Positions 5,547 to 14,316 of a DNA stretch of 25,191 bases are shown in pieces. Under the pieces are notes generated by a model that saw only the letters and a list, made by a program, of their open reading frames with translations, had not been told where the DNA came from and did no database searches. Source of the stretch: Thermoleophilia bacterium (GTDB lineage Bacteria > Actinomycetota > Thermoleophilia > Gaiellales > SKUG01); NCBI GenBank assembly GCA_025964455.1, contig JAOPYU010000198.1, positions 1 through 25,191 on the forward strand, given 5' to 3'. The position numbers and the translations under genes are program-made. Each line of letters opens with the position of its first letter. Position 1 is the first letter of the stretch.

Positions 5547-8093
5547 TCAGCTGCTGGTGGATGCCGCGTGGGGCGACGTATCGGCGAGCCGCAGCTGGAG
5601 CCCGGCGCCGTCGACCTCGAGCAGTCCGCGGCCCAGCAGTGTCTGCAGGCCATGGATGATCGCAGCCGTGGAGCGCGGGTGCTCGCCGCTGCCGTAGAGC
5701 AGCGCCTCGAGCGCGGTCCCTGAAGCGGGACCTGAGTCGCGGAGGTGGCGGTAGGTGTCGGCGAGCGTCGCGCGCACGTCGAGGGCGGTCCTGAGCGAAT
5801 CCGCGGCGAAGCGCGCTTCCCGGGCGCCGTGCAACAGGTGCAGGGCCGTCGTGGCGGGCGTGGCCGCGAGCCGATCGCGCGCTCCCACCGTGGTCGGCGG
5901 GTCGATGATCGCGACGACGTCGTAGCTGAGCGGACCGTCGAGCACGTGCTCGAGCGACCCGTGATCGGCGATCACGATGCGGGCGGATTCATGGGTCGAC
6001 GCCGCGAGGCGGTGCAGTCGCGCCCTGAGCGCGAGCGGCGCGCATCGCTCGCTCGCGAGGACGGACTGGACCTCGTCCCCGAGGCGACCGTGCACCAGCA
6101 GCGTGCCGAGCAGCTCGCGTCGGCGCGGCACGTCGGCGACGACGACCAGGACCGTCGCGCGCGCTGCGATCAGCTGCGCGACGTGGTCGTGTGCGATGCC
6201 GCGGTGGCGCAGGTCGACGGTGGTTGATCGGGCGAGCAGCGGCTCGAGTGCAGGCAGCGCGTCCGGATCGGCGCCGCTGATCTCCGGCACGACGAGCCCC
6301 GAGGCGGCCGCGAGCAGGTGCTCGGCGCTCACGCGGTCGGCCGTCGGGTGTCCGCACCCGGCGGTGCACCAGCCGTGGATCGCATCGCTCGCCGCGCACG
6401 TGGGCGGGGCGATGGCGTAGACGCGGTCGAGCTCTGCCTGCAGGCTCTCGACCCCGCGGAAGCGGTTGATCGACGGGCGCAGGGCGACGTCCACGACGTT
6501 GGCGGGACCCAGGTCGGGTGCAAGCAGCGCCATCCCAAATCCGATGCCGGGCACGCGGTGTTCACCGACGCGGACCACGCACTTGAGGTGGGTGCCATCC
6601 CCGCCGACCGCCTTGGTCTCCTCCACGCACGCGCCCGCGGCGAGCAGGCGTGGGCGCTCCCATCCGGAGCCAAACGGCGCGAGCCGCTCGAGCTCCTGCA
6701 CGAGCTCGAACGTCAGCTCGTTGCCGGGCACGATCGCATCGATGCGGTCGCGCGGCGCGAGCTGCTCGGGTCCAATGTTGGCGGCGCCCCACGCGGCGAG
6801 CCGTTCGCGCAGCTCGTCGATGCGGCTCGGGTCGATGGTCAGGCCGCCGGCCTGGGCATGCCCGCCCCAGCGCAGCAACACGTCATCACACGATGCGAGC
6901 GCGGCGTGCAGGTCGACCCCGTCGATCGATCGCCCCGATGCGCGCGCCGGGTCGCCATCGGCGATCACGATGACCGGGCGCCAGTACTTCTCCACGAGCC
7001 GTGATGCCACGATCCCGACGACGCCTTCGTGCCAGTCGCGTCCGTGGACCACGTAGATGCGCGCGTCGCGTTGCGCCGGCGTCCAGGATTCGACCTGCTC
7101 GACGGCCTCGGCGCTGATGCCTGCCTCGATCGAGCGGCGCTCCTTGTTGGTCTCGTCGACCGCTGCCGCGAGGGCAGCTGCATCGGCTTCGCTCGCGCGC
7201 AGCAGGTCGTAGGCACGCTCGCTCCGGCTCACGCGCCCGACGGCGTTGATGCGGGGCGCGAGCTTGAACGCGATCGCTTCGGCATCGATGTCGGACGTGC
7301 GCACGCCGCACTGCTCGGCGAGCGCGCGCAGTCCGGGCCGCGTCGTGGCGCGCAGCGCGCGCAGCCCGCGGCGCACGAGCGCGCGGTTCTCCCCGGTGAG
7401 CGACACGCAGTCCGCGACGGTCGCGATCGCCTCGAGCTCGTGCTGGGCCGGACCCGACGGCCCGCCGAGCGCGAGCACGAGCTTGCCGGCCACGGCCGTG
7501 GCGCACAGGTCGGGGAAGGGATAGTCGCTCGGCCGGGTCGAGGCGATGATCGCGGCCGGCAGCACGTCGCCCGGGCGATGGTGGTCGCAGATGATCGTGT
7601 CGAGCCCGTGGTCGCTCGCGTGGGCGACCGCCTCCACGGCGGTGATCCCACAGTCGACGGCGATCAGGAGACGGGCGCCGCCCCGGGCGAAGCGCTCCAC
7701 CTGCTCGACCTGGAGGCCGTAGCCGTTGGTGAACCGATCCGGCAGGAACGCGCTGACCTCCGCGCCGAGCGCCTCGAGGCCCTCCACGAGCAGCGTCGTG
7801 GCGCACACGCCGTCGGCGTCGTAGTCGCCGTGCACGACGATCGGCTCGCGTTGCTCGATGGCGTACTGGATTCGCTCGACCGCCGCTGCCATGTCGCCGA
7901 GCAGCAGTGGATCGTGCAGCTGGGCCTCGTCCGCGGCCGGGTCGTCGGCGACGAGGCGGCGCGCCTCCTCGGCGCTCACGCCGCGGCGCGCGAGGACGAA
8001 CGCGAGCGTCTCGGTGCAGCCGAGCTCGCGCCGGAGCTCGTCGACGAGCTGGAGGTCACATGGCGCGAGGGTGAACGAGGCATCGGGTAGCAC
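5547..8093 (-). CDS. recJ: Single-stranded-DNA-specific 5'-3' exonuclease RecJ
   Basis: An 848-residue DHH-family nuclease that degrades single-stranded DNA in recombination and mismatch/base-excision repair. The metal-binding motifs are all present: HGDYDADG (88-95), AVDCGI (145-150) and CDHH (169-172). The DHHA1 domain has DWHEGVVGIVASRL (353-366), SGRSIDG and RWGGHAQAGG (408-417). An OB-like region follows to about 560. A further 280-odd residues form a C-terminal extension with a small Cys/His cluster (H573, C576, C580, H582) and a Rossmann-like segment (VLVVVADVPRRRELL, RIVIADHG, VVAIIDPP) that looks like a helicase lobe without a Walker A. The start is GTG 8093, since no in-frame ATG is near. 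TAGGAT lies 9 nt upstream. The gene precedes rel in the same direction. Confidence 0.92.
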   Translation of the reverse strand: MLPDASFTLAPCDLQLVDELRRELGCTETLAFVLARRGVSAEEARRLVADDPAADEAQLHDPLLLGDMAAAVERIQYAIEQREPIVVHGDYDADGVCATTLLVEGLEALGAEVSAFLPDRFTNGYGLQVEQVERFARGGARLLIAVDCGITAVEAVAHASDHGLDTIICDHHRPGDVLPAAIIASTRPSDYPFPDLCATAVAGKLVLALGGPSGPAQHELEAIATVADCVSLTGENRALVRRGLRALRATTRPGLRALAEQCGVRTSDIDAEAIAFKLAPRINAVGRVSRSERAYDLLRASEADAAALAAAVDETNKERRSIEAGISAEAVEQVESWTPAQRDARIYVVHGRDWHEGVVGIVASRLVEKYWRPVIVIADGDPARASGRSIDGVDLHAALASCDDVLLRWGGHAQAGGLTIDPSRIDELRERLAAWGAANIGPEQLAPRDRIDAIVPGNELTFELVQELERLAPFGSGWERPRLLAAGACVEETKAVGGDGTHLKCVVRVGEHRVPGIGFGMALLAPDLGPANVVDVALRPSINRFRGVESLQAELDRVYAIAPPTCAASDAIHGWCTAGCGHPTADRVSAEHLLAAASGLVVPEISGADPDALPALEPLLARSTTVDLRHRGIAHDHVAQLIAARATVLVVVADVPRRRELLGTLLVHGRLGDEVQSVLASERCAPLALRARLHRLAASTHESARIVIADHGSLEHVLDGPLSYDVVAIIDPPTTVGARDRLAATPATTALHLLHGAREARFAADSLRTALDVRATLADTYRHLRDSGPASGTALEALLYGSGEHPRSTAAIIHGLQTLLGRGLLEVDGAGLQLRLADTSPHAASTSS

Positions 8094-8102
8094 GGAGGCG
8101 AC

Positions 8103-8108
8103 ATCCTA
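8103..8108 (-). promoter_or_regulatory. Candidate -10 element for recJ
   Basis: TAGGAT ends 9 nt before the recJ GTG, which would place transcription initiation within about 2 nt of the start codon. The AGGA inside it could instead act as a distant ribosome binding site. Confidence 0.35.
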
Positions 8109-8180
8109 GATGCCGGCTCGGACCGTTCGATGCACGGCGTGGGGTGCGAGGCCGGCGGGGGCCAGCGCATGCGGCCGTGG

Positions 8181-8726
8181 TCAGCCCTCGCGGTGCTGGA
8201 TGCTGCGCTGCACCTCGGTCGGGATGCCGCCGAGGTAGTTCGCGGTCTCCGGCAGCAGCGCGCCACCAGCGAGGCCGATCATGCCGAGGCCGATGACCTT
8301 GGCGCGGTTCTCCGGAACGAACCTGGTGGCGCCGACCGCGAAGCCAGCGGCGGCAGTCGCGGTCATGAGCCCGAGCGTCCGCAGGTACTGCTCTGCCGAG
8401 TCCTCCTCGGCGTTGACCATGGCCGAGGCACCCGTACTGGCGAGCATCGCGGCGGCGCCGAGCGCCACCGTCGTCATCGCGGCCTTGTCGGAACGCTGCT
8501 TGAGTCCGACGCCGACCGCCGCGGCGCCCACGAAGGCGATCGGCGCGAAGGTGGCCGTGGCCTCGCGGTGACTCATGGTCGAGATGCCCTTGGCGTCGAG
8601 CTCGCGCTCGCGGTCAGGCGACGGGAACAGGTACTGGGTGCCCACGCCGACGGCCAGGCCGGTGGCGCCGCCGCCGATGAGGGCGATGCGCTTGGCAGCC
8701 GCGCTGAGCGGTGCGATGTCGGTCAT
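8181..8726 (-). CDS. Hypothetical multi-span membrane protein, 181 residues
   Basis: An Ala/Gly-rich protein with about four or five hydrophobic stretches, near residues 12-33 (IALIGGGATGLAVGVG), 56-74, 80-102, 110-132 and 138-160. These are separated by short charged loops, so it is probably an inner-membrane protein. I recognise no family. ATG 8726 is preferred over the upstream extension in the same frame because GGGGGA lies 3 nt before it and the upstream residues are Arg/Pro-rich shadow sequence. It lies between secDF (59 nt upstream) and recJ (87 nt downstream) on the same strand. Nothing links it functionally to either. Confidence 0.65.
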   Translation of the reverse strand: MTDIAPLSAAAKRIALIGGGATGLAVGVGTQYLFPSPDRERELDAKGISTMSHREATATFAPIAFVGAAAVGVGLKQRSDKAAMTTVALGAAAMLASTGASAMVNAEEDSAEQYLRTLGLMTATAAAGFAVGATRFVPENRAKVIGLGMIGLAGGALLPETANYLGGIPTEVQRSIQHREG

Positions 8727-8785
8727 GAGTCCCCCACGAAGATCGTCCACCCGTCTGTCGAGTGGCGCGGGAGGACTGTTTCGCG

Positions 8786-11533
8786 TCAGGTCGCCGGCTC
8801 GCGCGTCTCGGCCGGATCGATCGCCACGTCGCTCGTCGTGGCGACGGGACTGCGAGCAGCGTCGCTGGACTGCTCCGCCTCGAGGCGCTTCTGCCACGAG
8901 GGCTCACGCTCCTTGAGCCAACACAGCAGTGGCGACGCGACCGTGATGCTCGAGAACATGCCGATCGCGACGCCGATGAGCAGCGCGAAGGCGAAGTCCT
9001 GGAGCGTCTCGCCGCCGAAGGCGAACAGCGCAGCCGTCGGCAGGAGCACCACGAAGGAGGTGTTGAGCGACCGGGTGAGCACCTCGTTGAGGGACGTCGT
9101 GGTGATCCGGCGGAACGAGCTCTTGCGCATCACGTGGACGTTCTCGCGGATGCGGTCGAACACGATGATCGTGTCGTAGAGCGAGTACCCGAGGATCGTC
9201 AGCAGCGCAGCGACCGTGGTCGACTTGAACTCGCGTCCGGTCAATGCGAAGGCGCCGGCGGAGATCGCCATGTCATGCAGCAGTGCGACGAGCACCGGAA
9301 CGGCGTACAGCAGCTCGAAGCGCCACCAGATGTAGAGCGTCTCGAGGATCAGGCTGACGATGACCGCGATGATCGCGAGCTCGATGACCTGCTTGCCGAA
9401 GGACGGACCGATCGTCTGGACGTTGAATCCGTCGTCTGCAACGCCGAACTTCGTGTCGAGCGCGCGCCGAACATCGTTCTGCGCCGAGTCCTGTCGCGCC
9501 TGCTCCCGCTCCTGCGACGAACCGGTCACGCCTCGGGTGCCGCCGCGCAGCTTCTCCACGGTGATCGCGAACGACGAGCCCTTCGCGGCCTCCTGTCCAG
9601 CCGCCTCGCGCGTCTCCTGGATCGTGGCGTTCGAGTAGCCCGAATCCACGGACGTGAGCACGTCGCGGACATCCTCGGCCTTGGTCTTCTCGTCGAGCTT
9701 GACCTCGAAGCGCGTGCCGCTCTTGAAGTCGACCCCGAGGTTGAGCCCCAGCAGCGCCGTGATGGCCAGCGAACCGACGATCAGGAAGGTCGTGAGGATC
9801 AGGAAGTGCTTGCGGTACCGCATCCACGGCACGTGGAACCTGGTCGTCGTGTGCTTGCGGGATCCGCCGATGACCCACGCCTTCTGGAACACCTTGAACT
9901 GGCTCAGGAGCCCGAGCAGTGCGTAGGTGAAGAACACCGCGGTGAAGATCGACAGCAGGGTTCCGATGAACAGCAGCGCGGCGAAACCACGGACGGTGCC
10001 GATCGAGATCACGAACAGCAGCACTGCGGTGATGATCGTCACGGCGCTGGCGTCCAGGATCGTCGAGAACCCCTTCTTGTAGCCCGAGCGGATCGCCTGG
10101 ACCACGCTCCGGCCCGCGCGATACTCCTCGCGGATACGTTCAAAGATGATGATGTTGGCATCAGCCGCGACGCCGATCGTCAGGATCGCGCCGGCGATGC
10201 CCGGGAGCGTCATCGTGACCGGGATGGTCACGACGATGCCGTAGAAGATGAGCGCGAACGCGAGCAGCGCGAGGTCGGCGATCAGGCCGAGCACGCGGTA
10301 GAACAGGATCAGGTAGAGCATGACGACCGCGAGGCCGGCGGCTCCGGCGAGCAGGCCCTGGCGCAGCGACTGTTCACCGAGCGTCGCCGAGACCTGGGTC
10401 TTGGAGATGACCTCGAAGCGCACCGGCAGCGCACCGGTGTTCAGGAAGTTGGCCAGGTCGACCGCTTCCTCGCGGTCGTCGAGTCCTGAGATCTGCGCCT
10501 GCGTGCCCTTGATGCCGCGTGGGTACTGCTTGTAGTCGATCTGCGGGATCGACTTGATCTCGTCGTCGAGGATGATCGCGAAGCGCTGCGGGTTGCCGTT
10601 GAGGGCGCCGTCCTGGGCGATCCGCTCGGTGACCTCACCGAACTTCTTGCCGCCGGCACGGTCGAAGATCATCGAGGTGACCCAGCCACCCTGGCCGGCC
10701 TCGGCCGTGGCGCTGCGCACGTTCTCGCCTTCGAGCCCGGGCTTGTCCTTGATCAGGACGTACGCGCCCTTGATGCGATCGAAGCGTCCACCCTGCTGGA
10801 GCGTGACGCCGTTGCCCTCGATCTGCTCCGGCGGACCGTGCACGAGCAGCTCGCCACGCGGCACCTCGAGCACCTTCCAGCCCTTGGGCAGCTCGCGATC
10901 GCCCTCGTCGAGGATCTTGTCCGCGCCCTCGGGCCGATCGTCCTCGCCCTGCGCGCCGAGCGCGTCGGCGGCCTGCTCGAGCAGGCGCTCCTGCGAGACC
11001 GCCGGACCCGCGACCTGACCCTTCTCGGCGTCGAACAGGTACAGCTGGCGCGGGGCCGTGGAATCCGAGGAACCTGCCTTGTCCGCACGATCCTCGGCCG
11101 AGCTGAGCGCCTCGTACGCGCTCCTGAATGCCTTCTTGTTGACGACGTTCTCCTCCCACTCGAAGAAGCGGAGGGCGGCGGTCTTGCCGACGATGGCGAC
11201 GGCGCGATCCGGATCCGCCTCGCCGGGGAGCGAGACGACGATCTGGTCGCTGCCCTGGGTGCGGATCTCGGGCTCGGTGGTACCGAGCGTGTCGACGCGC
11301 TTGCGGATGACCTCGACGGACTGCGTCAGCTGGTCGCTCGTGAGCTCCTTGCCGTCATTGGGCGTGGCCTTCAGGACGACCTCGAGGCCACCCTGCAGGT
11401 CGAGCCCCAGGCGTGCCGCGTTGTAGTACCCCGCCAGGAAGACGGCGACGAGCACCGCGGCGACGAGTGCGAGCATGGCCAGATGCGAGCGGCCGCCCTC
11501 GGGGCGACGCTGTGACGACTTGGGGTCCCTCAT
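8786..11533 (-). CDS. secDF: Fused protein translocase subunit SecDF
   Basis: A 915-residue inner-membrane protein joining SecD (about 1-555) to SecF (about 565-915). It uses the proton-motive force to help complete Sec-dependent export. The SecD half has a first span at 18-35, LGLDLQGG (42-49), a long periplasmic P1 region with a charged low-complexity insert around 145-210, and the conserved span GVAADANIIIFERIREE (454-470). The SecF half has LGLNLGVDFKSGTRFE (595-610) and GYSLYDTIIVFDRIREN, so the proton-relay motifs are present in both halves. Fusion is known in Bacillus and other lineages; separate SecD and SecF are also common. The gene follows yajC by 68 nt. TAGGCT lies 6 nt before the ATG. 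Confidence 0.95.
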   Translation of the reverse strand: MRDPKSSQRRPEGGRSHLAMLALVAAVLVAVFLAGYYNAARLGLDLQGGLEVVLKATPNDGKELTSDQLTQSVEVIRKRVDTLGTTEPEIRTQGSDQIVVSLPGEADPDRAVAIVGKTAALRFFEWEENVVNKKAFRSAYEALSSAEDRADKAGSSDSTAPRQLYLFDAEKGQVAGPAVSQERLLEQAADALGAQGEDDRPEGADKILDEGDRELPKGWKVLEVPRGELLVHGPPEQIEGNGVTLQQGGRFDRIKGAYVLIKDKPGLEGENVRSATAEAGQGGWVTSMIFDRAGGKKFGEVTERIAQDGALNGNPQRFAIILDDEIKSIPQIDYKQYPRGIKGTQAQISGLDDREEAVDLANFLNTGALPVRFEVISKTQVSATLGEQSLRQGLLAGAAGLAVVMLYLILFYRVLGLIADLALLAFALIFYGIVVTIPVTMTLPGIAGAILTIGVAADANIIIFERIREEYRAGRSVVQAIRSGYKKGFSTILDASAVTIITAVLLFVISIGTVRGFAALLFIGTLLSIFTAVFFTYALLGLLSQFKVFQKAWVIGGSRKHTTTRFHVPWMRYRKHFLILTTFLIVGSLAITALLGLNLGVDFKSGTRFEVKLDEKTKAEDVRDVLTSVDSGYSNATIQETREAAGQEAAKGSSFAITVEKLRGGTRGVTGSSQEREQARQDSAQNDVRRALDTKFGVADDGFNVQTIGPSFGKQVIELAIIAVIVSLILETLYIWWRFELLYAVPVLVALLHDMAISAGAFALTGREFKSTTVAALLTILGYSLYDTIIVFDRIRENVHVMRKSSFRRITTTSLNEVLTRSLNTSFVVLLPTAALFAFGGETLQDFAFALLIGVAIGMFSSITVASPLLCWLKEREPSWQKRLEAEQSSDAARSPVATTSDVAIDPAETREPAT

Positions 11534-11539
11534 GCCGGG

Positions 11540-11545
11540 AGCCTA
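11540..11545 (-). promoter_or_regulatory. Candidate -10 element for a leaderless secDF message
   Basis: TAGGCT, preceded by GGG, ends 6 nt before the secDF ATG, the spacing expected if transcription begins at the A of ATG. There is no Shine-Dalgarno in the gap. This would give secDF its own promoter despite yajC lying upstream. Confidence 0.45.
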
Positions 11546-11601
11546 CCCGCCCCGTGGGACGCGCGTGTGAATCTCGCCGCGCACGCGGTCTCGCCGCTGG
11601 A

Positions 11602-13047
11602 TCAGGCGTGCGCCGCTGCCTGCGCCGCCGGCTGCGGCGCGTATGGCGTGCGGTGCTGGAACGCCGAGCTGGCGAAGGCGGGATCGGGCGTTCCCTGCGG
11701 TGCGGAGACGACGGGCCGAGGCATGCCGTGGTCGACGTGCTCCGGTCGCGCGGGACCCGGGTACTGCGGGGCGCCGGCGACGACGTGGCCGCCGGGCATC
11801 GCGAAGAGCGGCACGCCGTTGGGGTCGTGCCCCACGAACTGCGGCTCAGCGTGCGCCTGGTGCTGCTGCTGCGGCGCATGCGCGGCGTCGTCGAGCTGGA
11901 CAAGTGGGGCCGTCAGCTTGCGGTACTCGTCCGCGAGCTCCGAGCGCTCGCCGCGGGCACGGGCGATCGTGTCGGCGAGCGACGGGTCGTCCAGGCGGAG
12001 CGTGCTGCCCATGCCCTTCGGCGCGCGCGAGTGTCGGCGGTCGTCGACGTGCTCGGGCGCGGCCGGTGCCACCGCGTGCGACTGCGCCGGCTGCTGGAGG
12101 TGCTGGGCCTGCACATGCGGCGGATGCGCGATCACGGGCGCGGCGTAGTGCACCGGCTGCGGCGCATGCTGCGGCATGGCGTACTGCTGCTGGGGCGGCT
12201 GCGGCGCGTACTGCGGCATGGCGTACTGCTGCTGCGCCTGCGGCGCGTGCTGCGGCATGGCGTACTGCTGCGGCTGGGGCGCGGGCTGCGGCATCGCCTG
12301 CGCGAGCTGCGGCATCGGTGCGGCGAAGGGAGCGTGCACCTGCACCGGAGCGGCCAGCTGGGGTGCGGGCGGCAGGTGTCCGGCGGGCGCCGGCGCGTGC
12401 GGATGCGTCGCGTTCATCGACACCGGCGCGGCGTTGCCCCACGGGCGCGGCTCGAACGTCGGCAGCGCCGGAAGGACTTGCGCCCGGAAGGTGGTCGGCA
12501 GCGGCTGGGGCGCCGGCGGGGCGGCCTGGGGCGTCGCCTGGACGTGCATCGGCGCGGGCACCGGAGCAGGCGCGGCGTGCTGGGGCTGATGCTGCTGCAC
12601 GACCGGCATCTGCAGGGTCGGCGCGGCCGTGAAGGGCTGCGGCGGCAGCGCGATGCTGGCCGGCTGCGGGGCGGGGTGCTGCTGGTGGGGGTGCTGTTCG
12701 TGCTGCATGTGGGGTTCCGATGCCGATCGGGGGGTCGTCAGCGCCGCGGGGGGCGACGCGTCGTCACTCATGTTCGCGGGCAGCGCAGCCTCGGCACCAT
12801 GCACGATGCGTGCGATGCCGGCGGTTGCGATGCGGGATGTCAGGCCGGGTGCCAGCTCGAGCACGACGCTCGTGCCCTCCACTGCCGCGACCCGCCCGTA
12901 GATGCCGCCCACCGTGAGCACGTGATCGCCCACCGTGAGCCGCTCGACGAGCTGGCCGTGTCGCGACTGCTGGTCACGCTGGGGACGCACGATCAGCAGG
13001 TACCAGGCACCTGCGATCGTCCCAACGAATACCAACAACGGCAACAT
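11602..13047 (-). CDS. yajC: YajC-family Sec accessory protein with a very long low-complexity tail
   Basis: The first 85 or so residues are a normal YajC: one N-terminal span, then WYLLIVRPQRDQQSRH, then VGDHVLTVGGIYGRVAAVEG. YajC binds SecDF in the inner membrane. The remaining nearly 400 residues are unusual: rich in Pro, Gln, His, Ala and Met, almost without hydrophobic core, with tandem QQYAMPQHAPQ-type repeats in the middle. A more ordinary charged patch (about 345-370, LADTIARARGERSELADEYR) follows. Usual YajC length is around 85-120 residues. The frame stays open for the whole tail and ends upstream of secDF, so it is not an obvious frameshift. ATG 13047 has AGGG 4 nt upstream; GTG 13071 is an alternative adding eight residues. 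The sequence upstream to 13187 shows no clear promoter. Confidence 0.85.
   Translation of the reverse strand: MLPLLVFVGTIAGAWYLLIVRPQRDQQSRHGQLVERLTVGDHVLTVGGIYGRVAAVEGTSVVLELAPGLTSRIATAGIARIVHGAEAALPANMSDDASPPAALTTPRSASEPHMQHEQHPHQQHPAPQPASIALPPQPFTAAPTLQMPVVQQHQPQHAAPAPVPAPMHVQATPQAAPPAPQPLPTTFRAQVLPALPTFEPRPWGNAAPVSMNATHPHAPAPAGHLPPAPQLAAPVQVHAPFAAPMPQLAQAMPQPAPQPQQYAMPQHAPQAQQQYAMPQYAPQPPQQQYAMPQHAPQPVHYAAPVIAHPPHVQAQHLQQPAQSHAVAPAAPEHVDDRRHSRAPKGMGSTLRLDDPSLADTIARARGERSELADEYRKLTAPLVQLDDAAHAPQQQHQAHAEPQFVGHDPNGVPLFAMPGGHVVAGAPQYPGPARPEHVDHGMPRPVVSAPQGTPDPAFASSAFQHRTPYAPQPAAQAAAHA
12159..12278 (-). repeat. Tandem repeat inside the yajC tail, about 3 units of 39-42 bp
   Basis: Units at 12159-12200, 12201-12239 and 12240-12278 share GCGGCGCRTRCTGCGGCATG and the following GCGTACTGCTGC on the plus strand. 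They encode repeated QQYAMPQ(H/Y)APQ on the minus strand. A degenerate partial unit continues beyond 12278. Unit lengths are multiples of three, so copy number can vary without breaking the frame. Confidence 0.8.
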
Positions 13048-13187
13048 GCGCCCTGTCCGTCCCTTGTCCACGCCTCGCGACGAGCGTCCACTCGCCGCGC
13101 GGTCCGGGCACCTGCCCGTACCTGAGTGTCGGGACGAAACCGCGTGCGTGTCTCACCTGCCACGCCGAATGGCCGCGCGCCGGACCG

Positions 13188-13940
13188 TCAGGCGAACGCA
13201 CGCGCAGCTGTCGAGGCGCCCGCCACGAGCAGCATCACGCCGATGCCCCGGACGAGCTGGCGCTCGTCGAGCCGACCGGTGAGCCGGGCACCGATCACGG
13301 CGCCGGGGGCGGAGGCGAGCGCGCCGACCACGACCAGTTTCAGGTCGATCTGGTCGAACCCGTGGGCGAGGCCACCCGCCAGCCCGAGCAGGCATCCGAT
13401 GGCGAGGTTGGTGCCGACGAGCTCGGCCGTGCGACCCGGGAAGGCGCGCAGCAACGCGGGCATGCGCAGCGCGCCGAGGATCAGGCCGACGATGCCGCCC
13501 AGTACGCCGATCACGAGACCTGCCCCTGCCAGCCGCAGGTGGGGCCGCTGCGGTCCGGGAGCGCCGTCGGCACCCGGGTGGCGTCGCAGCAGGTCGATCC
13601 CGAACCAGCACAGCAGGCCGCCGATGACGACGAGCAGCGCATCGCCGGGCAGTTCCCCGGCGATCCGGGCTCCGACGACGACTCCGATCACGGAGGTCGG
13701 CGCCATCGCCCAGAAGATGCGGCGATCGATCCGCCCCGCCCCGCGATGGACGAACGCGGCGACGCCGGCGGTGATCCCGCTGATCGCGATGTTCGCGCCC
13801 ACGCCCGCGATCGGCGAGCTCGCGACCGCGAGGGTCAGCGGCAGGCGGATGTTGCCGAGCACGAGCCCGAGCAGCCCGCCGATCACCGCGACCGTGAAGC
13901 ACCAGGCCCCGAAGGCGATGAGCAGCCAGTCGATCCCCAT
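13188..13940 (-). CDS. TauE/SafE-family membrane transporter (sulfite/sulfonate exporter-like)
   Basis: A 250-residue polytopic protein with two homologous halves of about four spans each, the layout of TauE/SafE (DUF81) permeases. Typical elements are GGLLGLVLGNIRLP near the start, VGANIAISGITAG in the first half, and GVLGGIVGLILGALRMPALL with VGTNLAIGCLLGLAG in the second. Characterised members move sulfite, sulfoacetate or other organosulfur anions, but the substrate cannot be read here. It starts 3 nt after the stop of the DCC-family gene, so the two are co-transcribed and probably translationally linked. It ends 140 nt before yajC, a gap with no clear feature. Confidence 0.85.
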   Translation of the reverse strand: MGIDWLLIAFGAWCFTVAVIGGLLGLVLGNIRLPLTLAVASSPIAGVGANIAISGITAGVAAFVHRGAGRIDRRIFWAMAPTSVIGVVVGARIAGELPGDALLVVIGGLLCWFGIDLLRRHPGADGAPGPQRPHLRLAGAGLVIGVLGGIVGLILGALRMPALLRAFPGRTAELVGTNLAIGCLLGLAGGLAHGFDQIDLKLVVVGALASAPGAVIGARLTGRLDERQLVRGIGVMLLVAGASTAARAFA

Positions 13941-13943
13941 CGC

Positions 13944-14309
13944 TCAGATCGCGCAGCCGGGCTGACCGTCGACGCGATCGCGCTGGCGACGGCGCGCGAC
14001 GATCCCGTACGCCCAGGCGCCGAGCGCGTGGATGCCGGGGACCCAGAGCAGCAGCGCGGGGATCGCGGTGAGCGGCATGCGGAGCGCGATCGAGCGTACG
14101 GCGTCGATGCCGACCGGCACGGAGCCGCCGTCGAAACGAACGCGAAGTCCATCCCCGAGCAGCTCACGACTGACGTCGGGCCAGACCTGCACCGCGTCGT
14201 CGTAGGGCACGCACGTGAATCGACCGAGCCAGTCGAGCTGCTCGATGCGGCGGGCCTGCCGCCGACAGTAGGCACAGCCTCCGTCGAAGATCACAGTGGT
14301 GTCGGCCAT
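13944..14309 (-). CDS. DCC-family thiol-disulfide oxidoreductase-like protein (DUF393)
   Basis: A 121-residue protein beginning with the family hallmark: VIFDGGCAYCRRQARRIEQLD puts Asp9-Gly-Gly-Cys-x-x-Cys at residues 9-15, a thioredoxin-like Cys-x-x-Cys site. A hydrophobic segment near 83-103 (LTAIPALLLWVPGIHALGAW) may sit on or in the membrane, and the C-terminus is basic with a late Cys. The family is named for the DxxCxxC motif; biochemical roles are poorly defined. It heads a two-gene unit with the TauE/SafE-like transporter. TAATCT lies 7 nt before the ATG with no Shine-Dalgarno, suggesting a leaderless start. Confidence 0.85.
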   Translation of the reverse strand: MADTTVIFDGGCAYCRRQARRIEQLDWLGRFTCVPYDDAVQVWPDVSRELLGDGLRVRFDGGSVPVGIDAVRSIALRMPLTAIPALLLWVPGIHALGAWAYGIVARRRQRDRVDGQPGCAI

Positions 14310-14316
14310 CGATGCC

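Noticed and set aside
3356..5659. 767-residue plus-strand open frame opposite rel
   Set aside because: Antisense shadow of the rel gene in GC-rich DNA; composition is Leu/Val/Asp/Arg-biased with no recognisable domain, while the minus strand encodes a complete RSH protein.
8762..10489. 575-residue plus-strand open frame opposite secDF
   Set aside because: Low-complexity Arg/Glu/Asp/His/Gln translation typical of an antisense frame; secDF on the other strand has full family motifs.
12159..12278. CRISPR-like or regulatory repeat array
   Set aside because: Repeats are contiguous, in frame and encode repeated peptide in yajC; there are no spacers.
11413..13125. 570-residue plus-strand open frame opposite yajC
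   Set aside because: Arg/Gly/Leu/His-rich shadow created by the repetitive yajC tail; it also crosses the secDF start.
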